A stretch of 64,000 nucleotides of DNA from Dictyobacter formicarum (GCF_016587435.1 NZ_BNJJ01000008.1:124001-188000), one strand, 5' to 3'; shown: positions 8,928 through 18,985, numbered from the stretch's first letter. The notes: generated from the sequence alone by a model not told the origin. A program made the numbers and translations.

Positions 8928-10772
8928 CTATTGATACCAGTGAGCTTGTAGCTTGAACATTCCAGCGTATAAACCATCGTGGGCTAGCAGCTCACTGTGT
9001 GTTCCCTCTTCAACGATTCGCCCGTTTTCCAGGACGATGATGCGATCAGCTAAGCGGGCAGATCCGAGGCGATGGGAGATGAGCAGGGCTGACTTGCCGT
9101 GCGAAATGTCGCGGAACTGGCGGTAGACTTCCACTTCAGCGCGAGCATCGAGCGCGGCTGTCGGCTCATCAAGGACCAGCACCGCAGCATTGCGCATATA
9201 GGCGCGAGCCAGAGCCAGCTTCTGCCATTGTCCGCCGGAGAGATCCTGCCCGTTCTCGTCATAGGCTTTGCCGAGCGTGGTCTCATACTGCTGGGGCAGG
9301 CGCTGAATCATTTCGTCAGCCCCGCTTTTCAGGGCCGCGCTACAGATGGCCGGCTCATTATTGAGCTGTCGTATATCACCAAAGCCGATATTATCGCGAG
9401 CGGTAACCTGGTAGCGCATAAAATCCTGAAAAACCATCGCGCATTGTGTGCGCCACGAAGTGAAATTGAGCTCTCGCAGGTTTTTATCGTCCACAAAAAT
9501 ACGTCCTTCTGTTGGCTGGTAGAGACCGAGCAGTAGTTTCGCAAGCGTGCTCTTACCCGCGCCATTCTCGCCGATGAGCGCGATCCGTTCTCCGGGCTGG
9601 ATGCGCAGGTTGAGTTCGCGCAACACAGGTTGTTCTGTGCCAGGATAGGTGAAGCTCACCTGCTCAAACTGAATGGCGGGGACGTTCGGGGTTTGTTGCG
9701 CTTTCGTGTTGATGTTTGGTGATTGTGATGGTTGCACCAGGTCCAGGTACTCGAAGATATCTTTAATATATTGCATGTCCCGGTCAATTATTGTGATATC
9801 CCACAAAAAGCTAAAGAGAAACTGCTGGAATTGTATGACAGCGTTGAAGTAGGTCGCGTATGCCCCTAACGAGAAGCTGCCCTCTGCCATCAGCGTCACA
9901 ACGCCGGAGAGTGTGAGGCCAAGAGTAAGTGTTTGACCACCATCACCGATGATGCTGGTCACGACCAGTTTGCGCTCTTGTTGTAAGCGGTGATCGCGCA
10001 AACCGTTAAAGATGTGGCGTCGCAGCTGCAGAAAATGATCCTGTAAATGAAACAGGCGCAGTTCCGCGGCGGCTGGACGAGTGCGCAGCATCTCTTCGAA
10101 GTAGTTGAGTCTGCGTTCTTCACCGGTCAGCTTGCGTTCAACGAGGTAGCGCTTCTTATTATGCGGGATGATCAGAGTGAGCGGAATGAGCGTGCCGATG
10201 AGGAGTAAGAATGGAAAGAACGGTGAACCGAGCGCGACGTAGAAAAGCAGGCTTACAATCGAAAAGAATGTGGATGGTATGCGTACCATGAATGCCAGCG
10301 TGCTAAAGATTCGATTATCTACCCCTTTTTGGGCGCGTTCCAGCTGGTCATAGTAGGCTGCAGACTCAAACTGTCCCAGTGGTAGCTGTCCGGCGTTCGT
10401 CAGTAGACATTCCTGAATACGCGCCTTCAGCAGTTCCTGAACACCGTCGCCGATCCAGTGTTCTGTCTGAAGTAGGATATTCCCCGCGATATAGGCCAGC
10501 AGCAAGAGCACGAGCCAGACGAGCACTGTCGAAAGGCTCTCCCGGCCACTGATGAAAGAGAGAGCACTATCGATCAGACGGCGTAAAAATATGAGCTGCA
10601 CGACAGGAGCCACACCGTTGGCGAGCGATACCACAAGCAAGAATATGACTTCTTTGCGTCCCGACTGCCAGAAGAGGAGTAGCAGGCGGGGCAGAGAACC
10701 CCAATTCCCTCGTATTGCGCGCAGCATCTTCCCTGGTGTTCTCTGTTTGGTTGATGATGTCTGGCTACTCAT
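8928..10772 (-). CDS. ABC exporter half-transporter (permease plus ATPase), second gene of pair
   Basis: A 614-residue fusion of a membrane domain (residues ~30-330, five to six helices) and an ATPase domain. Walker A is GENGAGKST near residue 397, the signature is LSGGQ, and Walker B with catalytic Glu is VLVLDEP; a SHRLGSAR switch region follows. Start ATG 10772 overlaps the end of the upstream ABC gene in ATGAGTAG, so the two are translationally coupled and probably form a heterodimer. Such exporters move lipids, peptides or drugs out of the cell; the cargo is not evident. An upstream in-frame extension to 10829 is only reading through the preceding gene. Confidence 0.88.
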   Translation of the reverse strand: MSSQTSSTKQRTPGKMLRAIRGNWGSLPRLLLLFWQSGRKEVIFLLVVSLANGVAPVVQLIFLRRLIDSALSFISGRESLSTVLVWLVLLLLAYIAGNILLQTEHWIGDGVQELLKARIQECLLTNAGQLPLGQFESAAYYDQLERAQKGVDNRIFSTLAFMVRIPSTFFSIVSLLFYVALGSPFFPFLLLIGTLIPLTLIIPHNKKRYLVERKLTGEERRLNYFEEMLRTRPAAAELRLFHLQDHFLQLRRHIFNGLRDHRLQQERKLVVTSIIGDGGQTLTLGLTLSGVVTLMAEGSFSLGAYATYFNAVIQFQQFLFSFLWDITIIDRDMQYIKDIFEYLDLVQPSQSPNINTKAQQTPNVPAIQFEQVSFTYPGTEQPVLRELNLRIQPGERIALIGENGAGKSTLAKLLLGLYQPTEGRIFVDDKNLRELNFTSWRTQCAMVFQDFMRYQVTARDNIGFGDIRQLNNEPAICSAALKSGADEMIQRLPQQYETTLGKAYDENGQDLSGGQWQKLALARAYMRNAAVLVLDEPTAALDARAEVEVYRQFRDISHGKSALLISHRLGSARLADRIIVLENGRIVEEGTHSELLAHDGLYAGMFKLQAHWYQ

Positions 10773-12690
10773 GTGCGGTCCCTGCTTTCTCCTGATACCA
10801 TTCTGCCTGCATCGTGTAGAGCTGGGCATAGGATCCGTTGGACGCTATCAGCTCATCATGGGTGCCCTCTTCAGTAATGGAGCCATGTTGCAGGAAGAGA
10901 ATACGATCGGCCAGGCGGGCGGAACCGAGGCGATGCGAAATGAGGACAATCGTCTTGCTCCGGGCGACATCACGGAACTGGCGGTAGACCTCGTATTCTG
11001 TCCTGGCATCGAGTGCGGAGGCTGGTTCATCCAACAGTAAAAGGTGCGCCTCTCGCAGGTAGGCGCGCGCAATGGCCAGCTTTTGCCACTGGCCGTATGA
11101 GAGGTCGTGCCCGCCCTCAAATTCTTTCCCGAGCAAGGTTTGATAGCTCTGAGGCAAATGCTCAATGAATTCTGATGCACGACTCTTTTCAGCTGCCTGT
11201 TTGATCGCAGCAAGATCATCTTTCTTGTCCAGCAATCCCAGTCCGATATTCTCCTGAACGCTGAGCGGGTAGCGCATGAAGTCTTGAAAGACTGCGCCAA
11301 CCTTCGCACGCCAGGAATCCAGTTGCATTTCATGCAGATCGATACCATCAACCAGGATACGTCCGCTATCGGGTTGGTAGAGACCGAGTAATAGTTTCGC
11401 GAGTGTGCTCTTGCCTGCGCCATTTTCTCCGACCAGCGCAATACGTTCGCCGGGTTGGATACGCAGGTTGAGATCGTGCAACACAGGGTGCTCCATACCG
11501 GGATAGGTGAAGCTGACGTGTTCGAAAAGAATGTCCTGGCTCAGCGATGGAGCGGCAGGACCAGCCTCATGAAACTCCTCGCTTTTCAGATTCAGAAATG
11601 CGGGCACGTACTGAATTTCTTTGGTGGAGCGATAGGCATGCTCGAATTGCCATTGGAGATTCCCTGCCAGCGTATTAAATTGTTGCAGACCAAGCAGTAA
11701 GGCAATGAAAGAACCAGCTGTAATCTGGTGATGCACAGCGGCATACAGCAGCATGAGCAGGCCAAAGCCCAACAGGCTGTAAGTGAGGATACTCACTCGA
11801 TTGATAACAAAGAGATAGTGTAAGCGAAGTTTCGCCAGACGTTTCATCAACTCGTCGTTGAGATTACGCCAGCCTGCGATGATATGGTCTTGCAGGCCAT
11901 AGAGGCGGACCTCTGCCGCCGCGTCGCGTTCGGTGAGCAGGCTACGCCAGTAGGTCAACTGGCGTCTCTGTGGTGTCTGCTCGTAATTCATGGTCATAAA
12001 TGCTTTGTTCGCCTCAAATCCCCACTTAATGAGCAAGATCTGGCCGAGAATAAGCACGGGTGGGATCAACCAGTTGACCTGACCGAGGAGAAGCAGCACG
12101 CTCAGTGCCCCCAGGATACTTTGCAGGACACTTTGTACCTGTTCGCCCCAGAAGCGGCTGAAACGACGAATACCCTCTAATGCTCTCTGGCCGGTATCAT
12201 GGATATGGGGCTCTTCAAAGCTGGCCAGGGGCAGGCTTACCGCTTTACGATAATAACGACTCAACAAACGGTCACCGACGCGTTCTCGCAACAGAGCTCC
12301 TTGGTAGGGTTGCAGTCCCTGGATGAGATTACTAAGCAGCATAATACTAAGCAGGAGGAACAACCAGATCAGCGTTGTATTCAGCCGACCCGATTGCAGG
12401 AGCGCAGGCCAGGCGATAAATCCTGATGCTTTGGTTGTATGTCGCACTGTCAAACTATCAATCAGCGCGGAAGTGAGATAAATTTGTAGTGCGGGAAATG
12501 AGCCGACGACACAGCCCAGGATGAGCGTTAATGTACAAATTATAGGGGCTGTCGTGAACATCAACTTGATACAAAACCAGAGATCGCGCAAGCTACGGTT
12601 GAGCAACTCAAAGGGAAAAAATTTTTTAAGCACTCTGCCTCTATTTCTACTCGCGTGGAGACTCACTAATGTTCGTAAGATAGTGCACAT
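10765..12690 (-). CDS. ABC exporter half-transporter (permease plus ATPase), first gene of pair
   Basis: A 641-residue half-transporter. Several hydrophobic helices occupy residues ~40-330. The ATPase domain has Walker A GENGAGKST near residue 418, a variant signature LSYGQ in place of LSGGQ, and Walker B LLLLDEP with the catalytic Glu kept. It is about 45 percent alike by eye to its partner in the ATPase region, so the pair looks like an old duplication. It overlaps the next gene by 8 bases. The start is uncertain: ATG 12690 has no clear ribosome-binding site, and GTG at 12633 with AGAGG upstream would give a protein 19 residues shorter. Confidence 0.85.
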   Translation of the reverse strand: MCTILRTLVSLHASRNRGRVLKKFFPFELLNRSLRDLWFCIKLMFTTAPIICTLTLILGCVVGSFPALQIYLTSALIDSLTVRHTTKASGFIAWPALLQSGRLNTTLIWLFLLLSIMLLSNLIQGLQPYQGALLRERVGDRLLSRYYRKAVSLPLASFEEPHIHDTGQRALEGIRRFSRFWGEQVQSVLQSILGALSVLLLLGQVNWLIPPVLILGQILLIKWGFEANKAFMTMNYEQTPQRRQLTYWRSLLTERDAAAEVRLYGLQDHIIAGWRNLNDELMKRLAKLRLHYLFVINRVSILTYSLLGFGLLMLLYAAVHHQITAGSFIALLLGLQQFNTLAGNLQWQFEHAYRSTKEIQYVPAFLNLKSEEFHEAGPAAPSLSQDILFEHVSFTYPGMEHPVLHDLNLRIQPGERIALVGENGAGKSTLAKLLLGLYQPDSGRILVDGIDLHEMQLDSWRAKVGAVFQDFMRYPLSVQENIGLGLLDKKDDLAAIKQAAEKSRASEFIEHLPQSYQTLLGKEFEGGHDLSYGQWQKLAIARAYLREAHLLLLDEPASALDARTEYEVYRQFRDVARSKTIVLISHRLGSARLADRILFLQHGSITEEGTHDELIASNGSYAQLYTMQAEWYQEKAGTAHE

Positions 12691-13182
12691 CTATAGATCG
12701 ACGCTCTACATCATATATAAATAAAACTACCAAGCTGTGGTGGGAAGAAAAACATTCATATAAGGTCATTTGCAAAATTTGAGGTATATCTCAAAGTATA
12801 ACATAAAATGCATAAAAATGCATATATTTGCTGTGATCAAACATAGCTGTTTTTTTGAGGATATACAGCGAACTGGGATTATTGGGGATGTAGATTAGTG
12901 GATGATAGCTTTTATGATAGAGAACTTATCCCATCAACTAGCTAATTCATGGCAGTGTCAGGATCGTTTTACTGCCGATGGCTCCGTTCCAGGACTCGTT
13001 GTTCTTTTTTAAGGCACACTCAAATAGTCTCTAAAAAAGTGATCGTTCCTTGTTATCCTGGTTGAACTTAAAAACCCAAAAAGCCAGAAAGCAGGAACGA
13101 TCACATGATAGTGTAGATAACGACTTTCACCAGCAACAGCACACGGTTGACGCCCCATACATGCATAGTCGAGAGGGTCTGA
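12691..13182. other. Intergenic region with a 12-bp spaced inverted repeat
   Basis: No gene is supported in this AT-rich 490-base gap. It holds GTGATCGTTCCT at 13039-13050 and its exact complement AGGAACGATCAC at 13093-13104, separated by 42 bases. The arrangement could be a transposon-end remnant, a small MITE, or a hairpin ending the convergent-side Rieske transcript. Confidence 0.5.
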
Positions 13183-13581
13183 TCAAAGATAAACAATAAC
13201 CCATCCGGTATCTACCGTTACAGGGTATGTTTCAACATGCGGAACATCTTCTTCCTCAACCCTTACTTCGTAAGTTTTTACATGGTATTTATGAGGATCA
13301 AAGATAGATTTACCATTCGTAAGATCAAACTCCCAGCCGTGCCAGGGACAGCGCACAATCTCCCCTTGACGCCCATACAGATACTCTCCGGGAGACGATG
13401 GTAATGTCATACCGGTTACTGTTCCAGCGCAAAGAGGCGCTCCCTGATGAGGACAGCTATTTCGAAGGGCATAATACGTACCACCCACGTTGAAAACGCC
13501 AATAGAACGCCCCTCTAAAGTGACTATTATACGCTTTCCAGGCGGCAAGTCAGCAGCCGCTCCAATTACGTGCTTTCCCAT
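13183..13581 (-). CDS. Rieske [2Fe-2S] ferredoxin-like protein
   Basis: A 132-residue small Rieske protein. Cluster ligands are seen as CPH (Cys43, His45) and CPWH (Cys78, His81), with the linking loop of this family, including GWEFDLTNGK after the second motif. There is no membrane helix, so it is a soluble electron-transfer protein of the type that serves oxygenases, not a cytochrome bc-complex subunit. It starts 15 bases after the amidohydrolase stop, so the two are one operon. No oxygenase subunit is visible nearby. Confidence 0.9.
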   Translation of the reverse strand: MGKHVIGAAADLPPGKRIIVTLEGRSIGVFNVGGTYYALRNSCPHQGAPLCAGTVTGMTLPSSPGEYLYGRQGEIVRCPWHGWEFDLTNGKSIFDPHKYHVKTYEVRVEEEDVPHVETYPVTVDTGWVIVYL

Positions 13582-13596
13582 TACGCTACCTCTTAC

Positions 13597-14679
13597 TTAC
13601 AATTTGTAGAATTCCCTCGCATTTTCATGAAAAATGCGATTATGCATAGACTCAGGCAATTTTGGAAAGGCACGGAGAGGAGAGTCAAAATCCCAGTGCG
13701 GATAGTCGCTTGCAAACATCAGAATATGCTCAGCATCCATCATCTCAAGCATCTGAAGCAAATGCTGATCATTATCTGGTCGTTCCAATGGCTGTGACGA
13801 AATACGAACGTGTTCCCTCAGATAGTCACTTGGCCGCCGTTTCAACCAGGGAACTTCATAACGAAGCGCTTTATACTCCTGGTCCAGCCTCCACATGAGA
13901 GCAGGCAACCAGGAAACGCCTCCTTCCACCAGCACAATTTTGAAATCCGGAAACCGTTCAAATACGCCTTCGGTTATGAAGCTCACAAGATGCGCCTGAA
14001 AGCCAAGAGATAGACAGGTGTGCCATTCAATGTAATGCGTTGGATAACCCGGCGAGGGTTGAATGTTTATTCCCATACCATCAGTACCGGGATGAATTGC
14101 AAAAGGCAAACCATGTCTCGCACATGCCTCATAGATAGGATAATATTGTCGCTGACCAAATGGCGCACGGGCACCAGAATCGGTCATCACTTGCACAAAA
14201 TGGGGATGCCCGGCCCATCGTTCAATTTCTCGCGCAGCGGCCAGTGGATCCTGGTGGGCAATTGTGATAGAACCTTTAAACGTTCCATCCTGGTTATACT
14301 TACCAAGCCATGTTTCCGCCAGCCAGTCGTTATATGCAGCTGCAATAGCAGTACCAAAGTCCGGATCAGGGTGCAGATTGCAGAATGCTCTCGGAAGGAG
14401 AATAGCATGCTCAATTCCGTATTCATCTAAGAGCTGCTCCTGTAAAAATTCTGGATCTGATCCAGCTGGCCCTCCATTGGGGGGATTGGCATCAAGCCGA
14501 GATCCATGCACAGGATTATCATAGAACCCTCGCCCTCCTCCACGATACCTATCTCTCCAGGGCTGCTTCATATAAGCACGAATCTCATCCATAGCTTTGG
14601 GATAGGGATGCACATCACAATCGATGATGCTTAATTTGCTTTTTTTGTCCCTAATATCTTGTTTGATTTGCAGGTTCAT
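13597..14679 (-). CDS. Amidohydrolase family 2 protein (decarboxylase/hydrolase type)
   Basis: A 360-residue metal-dependent TIM-barrel enzyme of the amidohydrolase-2 family, which includes aromatic-acid decarboxylases. The N-terminal metal motif is IIDCDVHP; LPFAIHPGTDG contains a ligand His, and FASDYPHWD carries the conserved C-terminal Asp. The start at 14679 has GAGGAG about 10 bases upstream; the ORF could be read 13 codons further without any such site. It is followed after 15 bases by the Rieske gene, suggesting a joint role in breaking down a cyclic or aromatic compound. The substrate is unknown. Confidence 0.85.
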   Translation of the reverse strand: MNLQIKQDIRDKKSKLSIIDCDVHPYPKAMDEIRAYMKQPWRDRYRGGGRGFYDNPVHGSRLDANPPNGGPAGSDPEFLQEQLLDEYGIEHAILLPRAFCNLHPDPDFGTAIAAAYNDWLAETWLGKYNQDGTFKGSITIAHQDPLAAAREIERWAGHPHFVQVMTDSGARAPFGQRQYYPIYEACARHGLPFAIHPGTDGMGINIQPSPGYPTHYIEWHTCLSLGFQAHLVSFITEGVFERFPDFKIVLVEGGVSWLPALMWRLDQEYKALRYEVPWLKRRPSDYLREHVRISSQPLERPDNDQHLLQMLEMMDAEHILMFASDYPHWDFDSPLRAFPKLPESMHNRIFHENAREFYKL

Positions 14680-14722
14680 ATCTACCGATCTCCTCATTTC
14701 AGAAAATAGCAGTACCACCTAA

Positions 14723-14869
14723 TCAGCTGGAAGATAGCAATGCTTGCGAGGCCCGAACCCAGGCTGGAATATCTCTGCTTGGAGCAGAGTCGATCGGGCG
14801 GTGGCGGAGTGCTTCGGCTTCGTGAGTTTGCACACGACGGACGCGTGTTTCATCTCTGGTTGTCATCAT
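14723..14869 (-). CDS. Possible small protein upstream of the amidohydrolase
   Basis: A 48-codon ORF on the minus strand that begins ATGATG directly after a good ribosome-binding site (GAGGAAG), is rich in Arg, Glu and Ser (RDETRVRRVQTHEAEALRH) and ends 44 bases before the amidohydrolase start. It matches no family I know. It may be a leader peptide, a small conserved protein or the remnant of a larger gene. Confidence 0.35.
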   Translation of the reverse strand: MMTTRDETRVRRVQTHEAEALRHRPIDSAPSRDIPAWVRASQALLSSS

Positions 14870-15261
14870 TCTTCCTCAGAGGTTCTCCAAAACGAGAAAT
14901 TGAAGCCTTTTGGCACTTCATGAACATAGAGACATTGTAGCACACGTAGGGATCGACACGAATGTTTCTAATTGATAGGTTATTGCTATGCAGCAAAATA
15001 TTTCATATATAAATACTGTGCTCACGAGCACAATTTGGCACAACTATTAGCGAAGAATGTGTTTGATTCCTGGCGTGCTGGGAATCAAAGCGCCCTCGGA
15101 TCTGGGGAACGCAGGTGTCCCCATACGTTTTTTCATGGTTGGTGCTTCTTGTGGCTTTCGGCTACTTTGGCGGTGAAAGAAGTTGTCGCGAAATCGGAGC
15201 ACCGGTGGTCAACTGGTGTGTTACAATGGGTGGAGTTTACCATAACAGTAAGGAGTATGTT
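14870..15261. promoter_or_regulatory. Divergent intergenic/leader region before the alpha-mannosidase
   Basis: The stretch before the GTG start at 15262 holds two hairpins: TGTGCTC/GAGCACA around 15017-15032, and TTTGATTCC (15062-15070) with GGAATCAAA (15081-15089). The frame of the next gene is open back to 15115, but those upstream codons look non-coding. AAGGAG sits 6-7 bases before the GTG. No clear LacI-type operator was recognised. Confidence 0.4.
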
Positions 15262-18200
15262 GTGCTTCACCAGATTCGTTGGACGATTCCGAAAATTGCC
15301 CAGCGCTTGAAGTTGATCGAGCCGCTGGTATATCGTCGGCGACAGGCATTGCCGCCGTTCCGTTTTCAAGCCTTGACGAGCCCGCAGGAGTCGCCTCCGG
15401 TTGGGGTTGAGGTTGATGACCGTGAGTGGAAGACCATTGAGCCCTATTCCTACTGGGGCGAGTGGCGCCAGAACTTTGTATTACGTACGACTTTCCAGTT
15501 GCCCACCGAGTGGGGGCAGGATGCGCCGCTCGCGCTGTATTTACCAATTGGTGATGCGGGCGATTTCATCCATCCCGAGGTGCTGGCCTATATCGATGGC
15601 GTATCCTATGCCGCCAGCGATCGCTACCACCATGAGTTTCTGCTGCGCCCGCAGTGGCAGGATGGGCAGCAGCACACGCTGGCGATGCATGGCTGGACCG
15701 GCCTGGGCGGTGAGAAGGGCACACAGCTGTTGATGAAGCCCTGCGAGATGGTCCAGATCGATCAGCCAACGCGCGATTTTATTGCCACGGCCCGTGTGGC
15801 GCTGGGTGCGGCCCAGGTGCTGACCGAGGCGACGCCCGCTCGTGGCAAGCTGCTCTATGCGCTTGATCGTGCCTTTACGATCCTGGATACACGCGAGCCC
15901 TTTGGCGAGGCCTTCTATGCCAGCGTGGCTGAGGCGCATGCCGCCCTCAAAGAAGGGGTTGCGCAGGCAGGCGCGCCACTGGATGTGGAGGTGGTGGGGA
16001 CCGGCCACGCGCATATCGATGTGGCCTGGCTCTGGACGCTGGGGCAGACCCGGCGCAAAGCATCGCGCACCTTCCATACCGTGCAGCGGCTGATGGAGCA
16101 GTTCCCCGATTACCACTTTTCGCAGAGCCAGCCGCAGCTCTATGATTACATTCGCCAGGATCATCCCGAGCTGTTTGAGGCGATTAAGCAGCGGGTGGCC
16201 GAGGGTCGCTGGGAGGCGACCGGTGGCATGTGGGTTGAAGCTGACTGTAATCTGAGTGGTCCCGAGTCGCTGGCCCGCCAGTTCCTGCTGGGTCGCGCCT
16301 TCTTTAAAGAGCACTTCGGTGAGCATGTTGATACGCCAGTGCTCTGGCTGCCCGATGTCTTTGGCTATGCCTGGGCCTTACCGCAGTTGATCAAGCAGGC
16401 CGGGCTGGAGTATTTCTTCACCATCAAGATTGGTTGGAGCCAATATAATCGCCTGCCCTATGATAGCTTCTGGTGGCAGGGCATCGATGGCACACGCGTG
16501 CTGACCCACTTCAGCCCAACGCCCGAGAAGGGCAGTGCCTTCGCCAGTACCTACAATGCGATGGCAACTCCTGAGGATGTGCTGGGCACCTGGACCAATT
16601 TCCGGCAGAAGGATCTGGGCCATGATAATGTGACGCCGCCTGTGCTGACCGCCTTTGGCCATGGCGATGGTGGTGGTGGTCCAACCCGCGAGATGCTGGA
16701 GAACCTGCGCGAGATGGCGGCGTTCCCGGGTCTGCCACGCACTCGGCAGGGGCATGTCGATGCCTTCTTCCGCCAGCTGGAAGAGACCTCGGGTGCGCAG
16801 TTGCCGACCTGGAATGGCGAGCTCTACCTGGAGTTCCACCGCGGCACCTATACCACGCAGAGCCGTAACAAGCGCGCGAACCGCAAGAGCGAGTTCCTGA
16901 TGCACGATGCCGAGTTCCTGGCCGCGCAGGCCAGCCTGTTGAACAGCGGCTACAGCTATCCGGTGGACGCTATCCAACGCGCCTGGCAGCTGATCTGTCT
17001 CAACCAGTTCCACGATATCATCCCCGGCAGTAGTATCCATGATGTCTATGTGGAGTCGGCCGAGCAATACAAAGAGATCACCGAGCTGGGTACCAGTGTA
17101 CGCGATGGAGCCTTCCAGGCCATTGCCGAACAGCTTGGCGGCGACGTCTTGCTGGCCAATCCGACCTCCTTTGAGCGCAGCGACCTGGCCTACTGGCCAC
17201 AGCGGCTTCCGGCGGGTCAGCATCTGCAGGTGAGCCAGACCGGCGAAACGGTTTCCACGCAGACCAGCGAGCAGGGCACCTGGATCGATGCCGGCACAGT
17301 GGCGCAATTTGGGATCACTGGTTTGCAATTGGTTGAGGGCGAGCAGAAGGCACCTACGACCGAGCTGACGGTGACCTCGAAGCTGTTAGAGAACAAGTAT
17401 ATCCGCATCGAGCTCAACAGCGACGGCGACATCACTCGCGTCTACGACAAAGTGCGTGAGCGCGAAGTGCTGCCCGAGGGCGCCATCGCCAACCAGTTCC
17501 AGGCCTTCGAGGACCGTCCGATGAACTGGGATGCCTGGGATGTCGATATCTACTATGATGACAAGCAGTGGCTGGCAGAGCCTGCTACCTCAATCCGCAT
17601 CATGGAAGAGGGTCCGTTGCGTGCCACGCTGGAGATCCAGCGCCGCATCCTGCACAGCGACTACACCCAGCGCATCTCGCTGAGCTACAACAGCCCCCGC
17701 CTGGATGTCGATACGCACATCGACTGGCGAGAGCGTCACATCCTGCTCAAGGTCGCCTTCCCGGTTGATATCCTGAGTCCTGTGGCTACCTACGAGATCC
17801 AGTGGGGCAACGTCCAGCGTCCAACCCATCGCAACACCAGCTGGGACTGGGCTAGATTTGAAACGTGCGCGCAAAAATTCGTTGATCTGAGCGAAGGCGA
17901 CTATGGAGTGAGCTTGCTCAACGACTGTAAATACGGCCATGACATTAAAGAAAATGTCATCCGCATCAGTCTGTTGCGCAGCCCAACCATGCCTGATCCG
18001 GAGGCAGACCAGGGTGAGCACCGCTTTACCTATAGTCTGTTGCCGCACGCTGGCAATTGGGGCGAGGGGACCATCAGCGCCGCCTATGCGCTCAATGATC
18101 CCCTGATCGTCTATACGCCAGAGCGTTCGGCCAGTGTGTCTGCCGGCCAGCAGCAGCTCCCGGCCCTGTTCAGCGTGGACAAGCCCAATGTCATCATCGA

Positions 18201-18423
18201 GACGGTCAAGCGTGCCGAGGATGGCAACGGCATCATTGTGCGCCTGTACGAGAGCCAGCGCCGCCGCGGTCATGTTACGCTCACCACCGGCTTTGAGTTG
18301 GCCGACGTCTGGCACACCAACCTGCTGGAAGAGAACGGCGAGCAGCTGCAGAGCCAGGGCGAGCAGGTCACCTTCTCGATCAAACCCTACGAGATCGTCA
18401 CCTTACGCCTGGTGCGAGCATAA
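15262..18423 (+). CDS. Alpha-mannosidase, glycoside hydrolase family 38
   Basis: A 1053-residue retaining exo-alpha-mannosidase. A beta-rich N-terminal region is followed by the catalytic domain: GHAHIDVAWLW near residue 251 carries the zinc-binding His/Asp pair, and WLPDVFGYAWALPQ carries the nucleophile Asp at about residue 365. C-terminal beta domains include a substrate-contact region (IELNSDGDITRVYDKVRERE). It hydrolyses terminal alpha-mannose from glycans and acts in the cytoplasm, since no signal peptide is present. I chose GTG 15262 with AAGGAG upstream; the frame is open from 15115, but the extra 49 codons read like chance sequence. A LacI regulator is encoded three genes downstream. 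Confidence 0.93.
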   Translation: MLHQIRWTIPKIAQRLKLIEPLVYRRRQALPPFRFQALTSPQESPPVGVEVDDREWKTIEPYSYWGEWRQNFVLRTTFQLPTEWGQDAPLALYLPIGDAGDFIHPEVLAYIDGVSYAASDRYHHEFLLRPQWQDGQQHTLAMHGWTGLGGEKGTQLLMKPCEMVQIDQPTRDFIATARVALGAAQVLTEATPARGKLLYALDRAFTILDTREPFGEAFYASVAEAHAALKEGVAQAGAPLDVEVVGTGHAHIDVAWLWTLGQTRRKASRTFHTVQRLMEQFPDYHFSQSQPQLYDYIRQDHPELFEAIKQRVAEGRWEATGGMWVEADCNLSGPESLARQFLLGRAFFKEHFGEHVDTPVLWLPDVFGYAWALPQLIKQAGLEYFFTIKIGWSQYNRLPYDSFWWQGIDGTRVLTHFSPTPEKGSAFASTYNAMATPEDVLGTWTNFRQKDLGHDNVTPPVLTAFGHGDGGGGPTREMLENLREMAAFPGLPRTRQGHVDAFFRQLEETSGAQLPTWNGELYLEFHRGTYTTQSRNKRANRKSEFLMHDAEFLAAQASLLNSGYSYPVDAIQRAWQLICLNQFHDIIPGSSIHDVYVESAEQYKEITELGTSVRDGAFQAIAEQLGGDVLLANPTSFERSDLAYWPQRLPAGQHLQVSQTGETVSTQTSEQGTWIDAGTVAQFGITGLQLVEGEQKAPTTELTVTSKLLENKYIRIELNSDGDITRVYDKVREREVLPEGAIANQFQAFEDRPMNWDAWDVDIYYDDKQWLAEPATSIRIMEEGPLRATLEIQRRILHSDYTQRISLSYNSPRLDVDTHIDWRERHILLKVAFPVDILSPVATYEIQWGNVQRPTHRNTSWDWARFETCAQKFVDLSEGDYGVSLLNDCKYGHDIKENVIRISLLRSPTMPDPEADQGEHRFTYSLLPHAGNWGEGTISAAYALNDPLIVYTPERSASVSAGQQQLPALFSVDKPNVIIETVKRAEDGNGIIVRLYESQRRRGHVTLTTGFELADVWHTNLLEENGEQLQSQGEQVTFSIKPYEIVTLRLVRA

Positions 18424-18456
18424 GTCTCACCCAATCTGGCACATACCAAACGTCGA

Positions 18457-18496
18457 AACGACGCTCCTCCCATGAGGGGGAGCGTCGTTGTGTTTC
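18457..18496 (+). terminator. Terminator after the alpha-mannosidase gene
   Basis: AACGACGCTCC (18457-18467) pairs perfectly with GGAGCGTCGTT (18479-18489) and is followed by GTGTTT. It begins 33 bases after the stop codon. Confidence 0.7.
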
Positions 18497-18607
18497 ACCA
18501 TGAAATAACAAGAGCTTCCATTCCCACCTTTAGGCTTCATAGCCCTCTTCTCATATCTGCCAGATCTCATCAAGAAGCTGGCACTTTCATGTAAAGCGGG
18601 AGGAACG

Positions 18608-18832
18608 GTGCCATTTGAAGCGATGATTACCACCTATCATCGGCAGTTGGAAGCGGAAACGAGGAAACAGCTTCCGTTCGCTCTCCTTCATCAGGTGCTC
18701 GATGCTCTTGAATTACAAGCGTGGCTCCTCGTTTGGCCTGACTATTTGATGGACGCGTCACCTCAGTGGCTGGACTCGCTCTTCAATCGCATTGATCTGC
18801 TTGCGAGCCGGCTCCATCTCGCCGTGCAGTAA
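18608..18832 (+). CDS. Small hypothetical helical protein
   Basis: A 74-residue ORF starting with GTG at 18608, four to five bases after GGGAGG. It is rich in Leu, Gln, Trp and charged residues and should be mostly helical (LLHQVLDALELQAWLLVWPD). No family is recognised. The composition is protein-like and the ribosome-binding site is good, but the gene is short and stands alone after the mannosidase terminator. Confidence 0.45.
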   Translation: MPFEAMITTYHRQLEAETRKQLPFALLHQVLDALELQAWLLVWPDYLMDASPQWLDSLFNRIDLLASRLHLAVQ

Positions 18833-18985
18833 GAGACAACTGAGTGGTTTTTCTCCTGCTTCTCAGTGGTGTTGCTAAAGAGGGGAGATCCTTTTCTTCT
18901 TTGAGAAGCGCTATTTTGACATTTGTTATAAAATAAAAGGAGTTTTCTTAAATACATAGAAATAGGATAGAAAGGACACAACTGG

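Noticed and set aside
15541..18315. Long minus-strand ORFs (15541-16326, 16378-17328, 17590-18315)
   Set aside because: They lie opposite the GH38 gene and arise from its GC-biased third positions; no ribosome-binding sites and composition typical of antisense frames.
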